Assembly: GCA_964650485.1 (NCBI GenBank)
Contig: CAZYTX010000037.1
Span: forward strand, 1 to 34,973
Length of the DNA stretch: 34,973 nucleotides
Source of the DNA: CAZYTX01 sp964650485
GTDB taxonomy: Bacteria > RBG-13-61-14 > DATKZS01
Reading direction: 5' to 3'
Position 1 is the first letter of the stretch. Every line of letters begins with the position of its first letter. The position numbers and the translations under genes are program-made. The notes beneath the pieces are model-generated. The model saw only the letters and a list, made by a program, of their open reading frames with translations. It had not been told where the DNA came from and searched no databases. Positions 28,356 through 34,973 of this stretch are shown here, in pieces.

Positions 28356-29921
28356 TCAGTAGGGGTCACCGTCCGGGTCCCTGGACTCTCCCTGCCGGGT
28401 CACCCTCACCGCGGACTCGCCCGGAACCGGGCACTTGTTCTCGCACTCGCCGCACCCGATGCAAAGATCGTCCACCACATACGGCTGCTTTATGCTCACC
28501 TTCTCGCCCTGCTGGTTTATTGCCGTCCCTTCCCTCATCTTTATGGCCTTGTCAGGCACCGGGCACATCTCCTCGCACACCAGGCAGGTAATTCCCTTGG
28601 CCCACGGCAGGCACCGGTCGCTGTCGAACCAGGCAGTGCCGATGCGCAAGGTGTGCTTCTCCTCCATCCTCAGCTCGCGGATGGCGCCGGTGGGGCACAC
28701 CTGCCCGCACAGGGTGCAGTTGTACTCGCAGTAGCCCACCCTGGGAACCAGCACCGGGCTCCACATTCCCCCGGCCCCGGCCTCTATAAAAGCAGGCTGA
28801 AGAGCATTGTTGATGCACACCTTCATGCACTCGCCGCACCTTATGCACCGGGACAAAAACTCCGGCTCGGAAAGCGCGCCCGGCGGCCGGATGAGATACG
28901 GCTCCGGCTTTTCCCGAAGCACCCTGGCGCTCATGAACACCGGCATGGCCGCGCCGAAAGCGAGCGAGCCCAGCGCCCCCCTCCTGCTCACCGCGAACCC
29001 GGCCGGCGCGGCCCGCGGCCTTTTAAACCTGAATGACACCACCTGCTTGTCGCACTCGACCACGCAGTCCAGGCAGAGGTTGCAGGCCTCGGGCGAGATG
29101 CGGCCCTCATGGTCTATGGCCCCCATCCTGCAAACTTTCGCGCATGTCATGCAATCCAGGTCGCAGGCCTTGCCCGGGCGCCACCTGAGAAACGAGAGCC
29201 TGGAAACAAGCCCCAGCAGCGCGCCCAGGGGGCACAGGTTCCTGCACCAGAACCTGCGCTCGATGCGCTCGAGCGCGAACACCGCGAGCAGCGTTATAAG
29301 CGTTGGTATGGAGAGCGCGAACAAAGACTGCTTGTAAGGCAAAAGAGTGTCCCTTAAAAAGGCGTACACCGGCTCGGTCACCGAGCTCAGCCACCCGGGC
29401 CCGTGCTTGTATGCGATGTCGAACGGGAAGCCCGCCGCGTGGTTCACGGCCGGGTCAACCGAAAGGGCCAGCCCGCGGACCAGTATGGAGAAGGGGTCGA
29501 AGTAGCCTGACAGGGGGAAGCCAAAGAGGGCCGCGGCCAGAATGGCAAGCAGGAGGTAGTACTTCCACCTCCGTCGGGGGGTGGCCTGGCCTTCGTGTCT
29601 CGCCGGCACCAGCTTGTGAAAGCCGTCCAGCAGCGTGCCCAGCGGGCACACCCACCCGCAGAAGAACCTCCCAAGCACCAGGGTGAGGATGACCGTGATG
29701 ATCGCGGGCCAGACAAGCGAGATAAAAGCCTTCGAGGCCAGCATGGCCGAGACCGCGACCAGGGGGTCGAAGCGGAAGAAGAGGTTCACCGCGTAGGGTA
29801 TGTGGTCCGCGCCCTGGTAGTCGGTCTTCCTGAACAGGAAGAGGAATAGCGCCAGCACCAGTACCTGGGCGATCCTGCGCCACCAGTTGACGGGCATTTT
29901 TTTGTTTGCTTTCTTTGCCAC
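28356..29921 (-). CDS. Membrane polyferredoxin (NapH/NosR-like N-terminus, several 4Fe-4S domains)
   Basis: This 521-residue protein has five or six membrane helices in its first half, with two CxxxCP motifs at the membrane face (CGWVCPLG and CRNLCPLG), as in NapH and NosR. The second half has six ferredoxin-like cysteine sets: CDLDCMTCAKVC, CNLCLDCVVEC, CIRCGECMKVC, CEYNCTLCGQVC, CLVCEEMC and CIGCGECENKC. It resembles NapH and NapG joined in one chain. An internal SRRGALGSLAFGAA looks like the Tat signal that would begin a separate NapG. The expected role is electron transfer from menaquinol or ferredoxin to a periplasmic or cytoplasmic partner. The GTG at 29921 is chosen; ATG at 29897 is possible. 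Two small genes lie upstream in the same operon. Confidence 0.88.
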   Translation of the reverse strand: MAKKANKKMPVNWWRRIAQVLVLALFLFLFRKTDYQGADHIPYAVNLFFRFDPLVAVSAMLASKAFISLVWPAIITVILTLVLGRFFCGWVCPLGTLLDGFHKLVPARHEGQATPRRRWKYYLLLAILAAALFGFPLSGYFDPFSILVRGLALSVDPAVNHAAGFPFDIAYKHGPGWLSSVTEPVYAFLRDTLLPYKQSLFALSIPTLITLLAVFALERIERRFWCRNLCPLGALLGLVSRLSFLRWRPGKACDLDCMTCAKVCRMGAIDHEGRISPEACNLCLDCVVECDKQVVSFRFKRPRAAPAGFAVSRRGALGSLAFGAAMPVFMSARVLREKPEPYLIRPPGALSEPEFLSRCIRCGECMKVCINNALQPAFIEAGAGGMWSPVLVPRVGYCEYNCTLCGQVCPTGAIRELRMEEKHTLRIGTAWFDSDRCLPWAKGITCLVCEEMCPVPDKAIKMREGTAINQQGEKVSIKQPYVVDDLCIGCGECENKCPVPGESAVRVTRQGESRDPDGDPY

Positions 29922-29923
29922 TT

Positions 29924-30367
29924 CTACTCGATGAACTCATGCCTTCTCATGTATTGGCGCTCATGGGGCGGGACCGCGCTCCACAGCTCATAGAGGAGCT
30001 CCAGGCACCAGGATAGCTGCCCGCCCTCCGGCAGGATGTCCCCGTTACCAGGGTAGCAGAAGCAGGCCATGCAATCAGGCTCGGCCTTGATGCGCGAGAA
30101 GTGGACATCGAGCAGCGAGGCTATTGAACTTTCGCACCATGCCCGGTCCAGCCACTGCCGGCCCGCGTTCTCCGGCCGCATTGCCTCGGCCTTGAACCCG
30201 GGACTTTGCGGGTGACGGAAGAGCTCGATGGAGAAGCCGGGCCCGGCCCCTGTCTTGATGCTGAAGAAGGGAGCGCTCCCCTCACCGATGTCTATGCGGT
30301 AGTTGAGCTCGCGGAATGACCCGAAGAGCACGGTGTTCTTCCAGCGCGGTTTCCAGTAGCTTGTCAT
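29924..30367 (-). CDS. Uncharacterised protein in the polyferredoxin operon
   Basis: This 147-residue soluble protein is of no recognised family. It begins MTSYWKPRWKNTVLFGSFREL and is rich in aromatics, with a Cys group in the second half (WCESS, DCMACFCYPG, LSWCLELL). CMACFC could bind a metal. The frame is open further upstream, but those codons overlap a clear small gene in another frame, so the ATG at 30367 is preferred. It ends two bases before the polyferredoxin start, so co-translation is likely and it may be a maturation or partner protein. Confidence 0.6.
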   Translation of the reverse strand: MTSYWKPRWKNTVLFGSFRELNYRIDIGEGSAPFFSIKTGAGPGFSIELFRHPQSPGFKAEAMRPENAGRQWLDRAWCESSIASLLDVHFSRIKAEPDCMACFCYPGNGDILPEGGQLSWCLELLYELWSAVPPHERQYMRRHEFIE

Positions 30368-30405
30368 TATGCGGTCCGCCCGTTTGCTTTCCTTAAAGGC
30401 CCCTG

Positions 30406-30579
30406 CTATTGCTCCCGCCTTTTGTACTCGGGACAGCTTATCACCGCGACCTCCATCCCGGCCGGCACCCGGTACTGGGCCAGCACCAGCTCCATGGGGC
30501 AGGTGCGGAAGCTGTTCTGGCAGGTGCTGCAGGGCACGTCCTTGTCCGTCCTCTCGATCCTGTCTTCCAGCTTTTTCAT
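30406..30579 (-). CDS. Small four-cysteine protein, first gene of the polyferredoxin operon
   Basis: This 57-residue protein (MKKLEDRIERTDKDVPCSTC and onward) has four Cys: CSTC, then TCPMEL, and ISCPEY near the end. The ATG has an excellent ribosome-binding site, GGAGGG 5 bases before. The spacing fits a zinc- or Fe-S-binding knuckle, or a Cys-based chaperone for the polyferredoxin made downstream. No family is recognised. Good start signals and Cys spacing make it a real gene. A longer frame across the same bases in another phase is a shadow. Confidence 0.7.
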   Translation of the reverse strand: MKKLEDRIERTDKDVPCSTCQNSFRTCPMELVLAQYRVPAGMEVAVISCPEYKRREQ

Positions 30580-30637
30580 GAATTCCCTCCGCGGCAGGAA
30601 TCATATAGCCTAGACCGGGCTAAATAAAAACGAGGAT

Positions 30638-30913
30638 TTACTCGATCCTGATTTCCAGCCTTTTCCCCAGTGCTGAAGCCACTCGCTCCAGGGTTGAGAG
30701 CTTGACGTCTTCAGCGTGGTTCTCTATGCGGGATATGGAGGTCTTCTGGGTCTTGAGCCTCCTGGCAAGCTCCTCCTGGGTGAGGCCCGCAGACTCGCGC
30801 GCCTCGCGGAGCATTGCGCCCACCTTGAACCTCTCGTATCCTTGCTCGTATCCACGTGCAAAACTCTTCTCCCTCCTCTTCCTTTTATCAATGTATCTTT
30901 CCAGGTCGCTCAT
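30638..30913 (-). CDS. higA: HigA-type XRE antitoxin
   Basis: This 91-residue protein has an XRE helix-turn-helix: AMLREARESAGLTQEELARRLKTQKTSISRIENHAEDVKLSTLERVASALGKRLEI. It begins with a strong ribosome-binding site (AAGGAGAAGG) one base after the toxin stop. The toxin-first order is typical of HigBA. It should bind the toxin and the operon promoter. Confidence 0.88.
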   Translation of the reverse strand: MSDLERYIDKRKRREKSFARGYEQGYERFKVGAMLREARESAGLTQEELARRLKTQKTSISRIENHAEDVKLSTLERVASALGKRLEIRIE

Positions 30914-30914
30914 T

Positions 30915-31262
30915 CTACCTTCTCCTTTTCAGAAAATCCCTTCTATAGGCCTCGGCCTTCCCTATTTCAGACACGGGCGTCTTCATGCTCTTCTTAATGA
31001 ACCCATTTGTAAGAACCACTTCTTGGTCTCCAGCCATGAAACACAATATCCGGTAAGAGTTGGAACCGAATGTTATTCGGCACTCCCATATCTCATCAGT
31101 TCCGGAAAGTTTTTTAAAATACCTGGACGGAACAAATTCCAGGTCCTCCAGGAGTCTTAGAACCCAGGTTACTTTCTGCGCCGCCTTTGCAGGCAGGGAG
31201 TCTAAAAAGTCCTCAATGGGACATCTTCCACTCGCCGCCCTGTAAAAGGAAACAGTCCTCAT
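30915..31262 (-). CDS. higB: HigB/RelE-type toxin (Gp49-like)
   Basis: This 115-residue protein belongs to the phage-derived Gp49-like/HigB group of RelE-superfamily mRNA interferases: RTVSFYRAASGRCPIEDFLDSLP, AAQKVTWVLRLLEDL, KKLSGTDEIWECRITFGSNSYRILCFMAGDQEVVLTNGFIKKSMKTP. Those segments are the family's usual conserved ones, so it looks intact. No ribosome-binding site precedes the ATG, and the best promoter ends about seven bases before it, so the message may be leaderless. It overlaps no other gene. Confidence 0.88.
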   Translation of the reverse strand: MRTVSFYRAASGRCPIEDFLDSLPAKAAQKVTWVLRLLEDLEFVPSRYFKKLSGTDEIWECRITFGSNSYRILCFMAGDQEVVLTNGFIKKSMKTPVSEIGKAEAYRRDFLKRRR

Positions 31263-31268
31263 TAAAAA

Positions 31269-31297
31269 AGGTTAACCTGCGCGTTAACTTGTGTCAA
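31269..31297 (-). promoter_or_regulatory. Promoter/operator of the HigBA pair
   Basis: On the minus strand TTGACA (31292-31297) is followed after 17 bases by TAACCT (31269-31274), a weak -10. Two GTTAAC sites form an inverted pair, AAGTTAAC-GCGCAG-GTTAACC, between the -35 and -10. HigA repression there would be normal. Transcription would start almost at the toxin ATG (31262). Confidence 0.45.
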
Positions 31298-31384
31298 GAG
31301 CAATTCGACCGGACTTATGGCTTCAGGCCGCGCTCTATACCGAATGCTATTATATCCTCTTCTTTCTTGGCGCTCCCCGCGTTT

Positions 31385-32326
31385 TCAGTTCTCCATGAAC
31401 CCGGCCGCCCTCTCCGCGATCTCGCTCATCTTCTCAGCGTCCACCCATTCAAGGCGCGGCTCTTTTCTAAGCCAGGTGAGCTGCCTCTTTGCGAACCTCC
31501 TGGTGTCCCTCTGCATGAGGTATAGAGCCCTTTGCATGTCAATCTTTTTATCCAGCATCATGTGCACCTGCCTGTAGGAGAGCGCCTGCTGGCTGGGCAG
31601 GTCCGGGCCGTAGCCCATGGCTCGGAGCCTCTCCACCTCCTGGACCAGGCCGCGCTCGACCATCTGCTCGGCCCGCCTGTCTATGCGCTCGTACATGAGG
31701 CTTCTGTCCATTGAAAGGCCCATCACCAGGGCGTCATACTGCGGCCCCGACTTTTCATGCCGCTCGAGATGCGAGCTCATGGGCTCGCCGGTTATCTCGA
31801 ACACCTCCAGGGCCCGTACGGTCCTGGCCCGGTCGTTCCTGTGGATGCGGGCCGCGCTCTCCGGGTCAACCTTCTCAAGGCGCCGGTGCAGGGAATCGAG
31901 CCCCTGTTCCGCAGCCTCTTCTTCCAGCTCCTGGCGCAGCTCGGGATGAGCCGCGGGACCGGGGAAGAGCCCCTGCAAAAGCGCCTTCATGTAGAACGCG
32001 GTTCCCCCGGCCACTATGGCCGCGGACTCGTCACTGCCCTGGTCCCGGATGATCTCGTCGGAGCGCCTTTTGAACTCGGCGGCGCTGAAGGTGTGGTCGG
32101 GTTCCACCACGTCAATCATGTGGTGTGGTATACCGCGTCTTTTTTCCGGCGGCAGCTTGTCGCTGCCTATGTCCATGTATTTATACACCTGCACCGCGTC
32201 CATGGATATGATGAAAGGGTCAAGGCCCCTCTTTTGCATTGCCTCCGCGGCTTCCAGGGCCGCGCTGGATTTTCCCGTGGAGGTGGCCCCGGTGATGATC
32301 AGTATCCTTTGCTTTTCCCCCGTCAT
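31385..32326 (-). CDS. miaA: tRNA dimethylallyltransferase
   Basis: This 313-residue enzyme adds a dimethylallyl group to A37 of tRNAs reading UNN codons. It has the P-loop GATSTGKS near the front, then ISMDAVQVYKYMDIGSDKLPPEKRRGIPHHMID (catalytic Asp and the substrate region), IVAGGTAFYMKALLQG, and the RRFAKRQLTWLRKEPRLEWV end. The length is normal. The ATG at 32326 overlaps the mutL stop by ATGA, giving the common mutL-miaA operon. Confidence 0.97.
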   Translation of the reverse strand: MTGEKQRILIITGATSTGKSSAALEAAEAMQKRGLDPFIISMDAVQVYKYMDIGSDKLPPEKRRGIPHHMIDVVEPDHTFSAAEFKRRSDEIIRDQGSDESAAIVAGGTAFYMKALLQGLFPGPAAHPELRQELEEEAAEQGLDSLHRRLEKVDPESAARIHRNDRARTVRALEVFEITGEPMSSHLERHEKSGPQYDALVMGLSMDRSLMYERIDRRAEQMVERGLVQEVERLRAMGYGPDLPSQQALSYRQVHMMLDKKIDMQRALYLMQRDTRRFAKRQLTWLRKEPRLEWVDAEKMSEIAERAAGFMEN

Positions 32327-34206
32327 CTTCCGAACCACTTGTCCATATCTCGCATCCTGATCCTCACCACCGCATCCCTTCCGTGGGGGCAGTGTCCCGG
32401 GAACTTGATCTCGTCCATGGACCTAAGCAGGGACTTTATCTCCTGGATTGACATGGCCTCGTGCGCTCGCACCACCGAGTGGCATGCCATGACCGCGAAG
32501 ACCTCCTCCAGCTCCCGGTCCAGGGCCGAGCCCCCGGCAAGCTCGGACAGCCTGTCCACCACGTCCAGGACGAGCTTCTCCGGGTCCACCCCGGCCAGCA
32601 GGGCCGGCAGGGCCTTTACAACCACGGTGTTTCCTCCGAAGGGCTCGACCTCGAGACCCAGCCGCATGAGAAGCTCCTGGTTGTCATGCACCTCCTGGGC
32701 CTCCTCCAGGGTGAGCTCCATGGTGGCCGGGAACAACAGGGGCTGGGTCAGCACCCGCTCGGAGTCAAACTGGGCCCGCAGCCGCTCGAACATGACCCGC
32801 TCGTGCGCCGCGTGCTGGTCAATAATTACGAGGGAGTCCGAGGACTCGGCCAGGATGTAGCTCCCTCCGGCCTGGCCGATCACCCTGAGTTCGGAGAATG
32901 TAAGCCCTTCCATGGACGGGGCCTCGCGCTCCCTGGACGGCCCTGCCCGGTGATGCCTTTCCACTTGCCCTGTATCGCTCTCCCGTGACCGCGTGCCCGG
33001 ACCAGGGACGCGTGGCCGGGACGGCCCGTAGCCGGGTTTTTGCATCTGTGTCTCGGTCTTCTGGTGGAACCTCTCAATGGCCCTGGCAGCGCCGCTTATG
33101 GTCTCGGGGTCGGAAGCTTGCCCTCTTGCCGCCTGCGGCTCTTCCTCCCGCTCTTTCCTTGTATCATGCAGACGCGTCCTGAAAGCGCCTCTCCGGTCAG
33201 CCTGCTCCAGCGAGCCCTGTATGGCCTCGATCACAGACTGGTGCACACCCGCCTGGTCGCGGAACCGTATCTCGTGCTTTGCCGGGTGCACGTTTACGTC
33301 CACGGCCTCCGGAGGCAGGTCAACGAATAGCACCACCAGGGGGTAGCGGCCCTTTGGCACCAGGGTGCGATAGGCCTCGAACACCGCGTGGTTTATGAGC
33401 CGGTCGCGCACGAACCTCCTGTTCACGAACACGTGCAGGCTGCGGGTGGAGCTCCTGGTATACGATGGCAATGACACGAGCCCCCACACCTTGAGCTCTC
33501 CCTTTGACAGGGCCCCTGTGAATGTCCTGTCCACCGGGGCCAGGCTGTCCGCGGCGTCCTGGCCCAGCGCGTTTCTCAGCCTTCCCGAGAGGTCCGGGGA
33601 GGCAGGGAGGTCGTACACGGTCTTGTGGTTGTGTATGAGGGTCACGTGCACGTCCGGCCTGGCCAGTGCCATGTTGGACACCAGTGTGCTTATGTGGCCG
33701 AACTCGGTGGGCACGCTCTTTATGAACTTGCGGCGGGCCGGGACCTTGGAGAAGAGCTTGCAAACCGAGACCTCGGTGCCGGGCGGGGCCCCGGTCTCGG
33801 ACACGGACCTGATGGCGCCGGCGTCGGCCCTGATCTCGATGCCGGCGTCCGAGCCCGGCTCCCGTGTCACGAGCACCAGCTCGCACACCGACGCTATGCT
33901 GGGGAGGGCCTCGCCCCGGAAGCCGAGCGAGCTTATGGCGAACAGGTCCCTGCTTTCCTTGATCTTGGAGGTGGCGTGCCGCTCCAGGGCAAGGAGCGCG
34001 TCCTCCCTGCTCATGCCGGCCCCGTCGTCCGTGACCTTTATGAGCCGCCTCCCTCCCTGCTCGACCTCGACCGCGACCCTTGCGGCCGCGGCGTCCAGCG
34101 AGTTCTCGAACAGCTCCTTTACAACCGAGGCCGGCCGGTCAACCACCTCGCCCGCGGCGATCTGGTTGATGACCCTATCTGATAAAAGCTTGATTTTATT
34201 GGTCAT
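32323..34206 (-). CDS. mutL: DNA mismatch repair protein MutL
   Basis: This 627-residue protein has the GHKL ATPase motifs IAAGEVVDRPASVVKELFENSLDA, DDGAGM, and SLGFRGEALPSIASV, then the linker, a Pro/Arg/Glu-rich region (about 340-440), and the C-terminal dimerisation domain. The endonuclease motif DQHAAHERVMFE is present, with ACHSVVRAHE and CPHGRD as the zinc-site segments, so this is the MutL class that nicks DNA itself and works without MutH. It is co-transcribed with miaA. Confidence 0.97.
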   Translation of the reverse strand: MTNKIKLLSDRVINQIAAGEVVDRPASVVKELFENSLDAAAARVAVEVEQGGRRLIKVTDDGAGMSREDALLALERHATSKIKESRDLFAISSLGFRGEALPSIASVCELVLVTREPGSDAGIEIRADAGAIRSVSETGAPPGTEVSVCKLFSKVPARRKFIKSVPTEFGHISTLVSNMALARPDVHVTLIHNHKTVYDLPASPDLSGRLRNALGQDAADSLAPVDRTFTGALSKGELKVWGLVSLPSYTRSSTRSLHVFVNRRFVRDRLINHAVFEAYRTLVPKGRYPLVVLFVDLPPEAVDVNVHPAKHEIRFRDQAGVHQSVIEAIQGSLEQADRRGAFRTRLHDTRKEREEEPQAARGQASDPETISGAARAIERFHQKTETQMQKPGYGPSRPRVPGPGTRSRESDTGQVERHHRAGPSREREAPSMEGLTFSELRVIGQAGGSYILAESSDSLVIIDQHAAHERVMFERLRAQFDSERVLTQPLLFPATMELTLEEAQEVHDNQELLMRLGLEVEPFGGNTVVVKALPALLAGVDPEKLVLDVVDRLSELAGGSALDRELEEVFAVMACHSVVRAHEAMSIQEIKSLLRSMDEIKFPGHCPHGRDAVVRIRMRDMDKWFGR

Positions 34207-34232
34207 GGTCCGCTATAATAGTTTCCCAGGCT

Positions 34233-34261
34233 AGTCTAATGAGCCGGGAAAGCCCTGTCAA
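34233..34261 (-). promoter_or_regulatory. Promoter of mutL-miaA
   Basis: On the minus strand TTGACA (34256-34261) is followed by 17 bases and TAGACT (34233-34238; 4/6 match). The ATG of mutL is 27 bases beyond. AAGCCCTG (34250-34257) and CAGGGCTT (34279-34286) form a dyad next to it. Confidence 0.5.
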
Positions 34262-34314
34262 TTGTTTGCAAGCTCTGGCAGGGCTTGTCATAAAAGAGCC
34301 CGTGGAGGGATCAA

Positions 34315-34608
34315 GTGTTCGAGACCAACCTGGTGTTCGCAGTCCTTGTCGCCGCTTATTTAATGGCGCTGGCGTGGTACGTGATAAAGGTTGTCACGGA
34401 AAGGGACCGGCAGCCGGAGCGAAGGAGGCGAAGTAGAAAGAGTGCTCCCGCCAAGAGCACCTCGGGGAGGGAGACCGGGAAGCGCTGCCCCCAGTGCCGG
34501 ACCATTATAAACTCGAAGCGGACCGTGTGCCAGCACTGCGGGTACGAGTTCCAGCCGGAGAACGCGGAGCAGTCTCAGCCGGCCGATGAAAGCGAGGCCG
34601 GAGAGTGA
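34315..34608 (+). CDS. Small membrane protein with zinc ribbon
   Basis: This 97-residue protein has one membrane helix (about 7-25, VFAVLVAAYLMALAWYVI), a basic linker, then a four-Cys zinc ribbon (CPQCRTIINSKRTVCQHCGYEF) and an acidic tail. It starts at GTG after GGAGGG. The zinc ribbon is of the general double-CxxC kind; no partner or reaction can be named. It diverges from mutL. Confidence 0.8.
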   Translation: MFETNLVFAVLVAAYLMALAWYVIKVVTERDRQPERRRRSRKSAPAKSTSGRETGKRCPQCRTIINSKRTVCQHCGYEFQPENAEQSQPADESEAGE

Positions 34609-34640
34609 ATCCAGCTTTTCTCCAGAGTAAAATGTTTACT

Positions 34641-34770
34641 TCGCACAGAGGCGCGGAGGGCGCGGAGGAAAGAAAATATATTCAAGGGATTTTTGCTTAC
34701 ATGAAATAAACGGCCCGGAGAAAAAATTTCTTAAACCTCCGAATGCTCTGTGTGTCTGTGCGATAAAATT
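34641..34770. repeat. Dispersed palindromic repeat, copy B
   Basis: This is a diverged copy of the element at 19382-19496: it begins CACAGAGGCGCGGAGGGCGC, has GGGATTTTTGCT in the middle and ends CTCTGTGTGTCTGTGCGA. Near-complementary ends would fold as a hairpin. No gene overlaps it. Confidence 0.7.
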
Positions 34771-34973
34771 CCGCCGTGATTATCTATATTGACCAATTGC
34801 GAGCTTTTTGTATCTTTTTCCCTTCTTCACTCTTGTCCAAAACAGGACCAGGAAAATTTACCACAAAGCTAACAAAGGCACGAAGAATTAAAAAGATCAG
34901 GACCATTGATTCGAGACCTTGATGTCAACCTGGATTTGGACATGGCAAAAAAAGAGGGGTCAAAGACCCGGCA
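34771..34973. other. Non-coding end of the window
   Basis: No gene is seen after the last CDS. The stretch ACCACAAAGCTAACAAAGGC at about 34860 resembles the arm of another dispersed repeat. The last 30 bases (GGGGTCAAAGACCC) form a short dyad that may belong to a mobile element continuing past the window; the evidence is insufficient. Confidence 0.4.

Noticed and set aside
30368..30604. Upstream extension of the 147-residue gene by 79 codons
   Set aside because: Those bases encode the four-Cys small protein with a strong ribosome-binding site in a different frame; the extension is low-complexity Gly/Arg/His/Pro.
34940..34973. Start of a mobile element at the window end
   Set aside because: Only a short GGGGTCAAAGACCC dyad is visible; no transposase or terminal repeat can be confirmed.

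Overview
The window is a GC-rich piece of bacterial chromosome with tightly packed, often overlapping genes. It looks like a respiratory anaerobe of the Desulfobacterota/Nitrospirota kind. The reasons are fifty CXXCH haem-binding motifs in five cytochromes, a System II (ResB/CcsA) type cytochrome c maturation protein, an NtrC-type sigma-54 activator, Rrf2 regulators with cysteine clusters, and a DsrEFH/TusA sulfur-relay set. The phylum is an inference; no rRNA or tRNA gene is present to test it.

Region 1 (about 0.1-12.3 kb, all on the minus strand) reads as one electron-transfer operon. In transcription order it encodes a 13-haem lipoprotein cytochrome, an outer-membrane beta-barrel, a second 13-haem lipoprotein cytochrome, a tetrahaem c554-like cytochrome, a compact ResB/CcsA chimera, an 11-haem/cytochrome b fusion resembling CbcL, a 9-haem membrane-anchored cytochrome, a Rieske protein and a b6-type cytochrome b. 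Two small proteins follow, one of them a free-standing glutamyl-tRNA reductase dimerisation domain. The set could form a continuous path from the quinone pool to the cell surface. A near-consensus -24/-12 promoter (12354-12370) lies just upstream. The divergent neighbour is an NtrC-type activator, preceded by a 5'-truncated and frameshifted histidine kinase remnant.

Region 2 (14.4-18.7 kb) holds a membrane sulfatase-fold enzyme, a MOSC protein, and an Rrf2 regulator overlapping a PAS histidine kinase, closed by a twelve-unit heptamer repeat with inverted halves.

Region 3 (18.8-27.5 kb) is a sulfur-assimilation block: a second Rrf2 regulator, TusA-like protein, a cysteine-less Nfu-like protein, a PP-loop tRNA-thiolase-like protein, ThrC, a ThiS/MoaD-NIL fusion, an E1 enzyme, a JAMM protease, cysteine synthase, three DsrE/F/H-like proteins, a small Cys-rich membrane protein and NadA. 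The arrangement resembles the CysO/Mec/CysM/MoeZ protein-thiocarboxylate pathway combined with a Tus/Dsr relay. The same 8-7-8 dyad occurs in the Rrf2 promoter and in front of the block.

Region 4 (27.6-34.6 kb) carries a FitAB-type toxin-antitoxin pair, a polyferredoxin operon with two small uncharacterised proteins, a HigBA pair, miaA-mutL, and a membrane zinc-ribbon protein. Several dispersed palindromic repeats sit between genes. No CRISPR array, transposase or phage gene was found.
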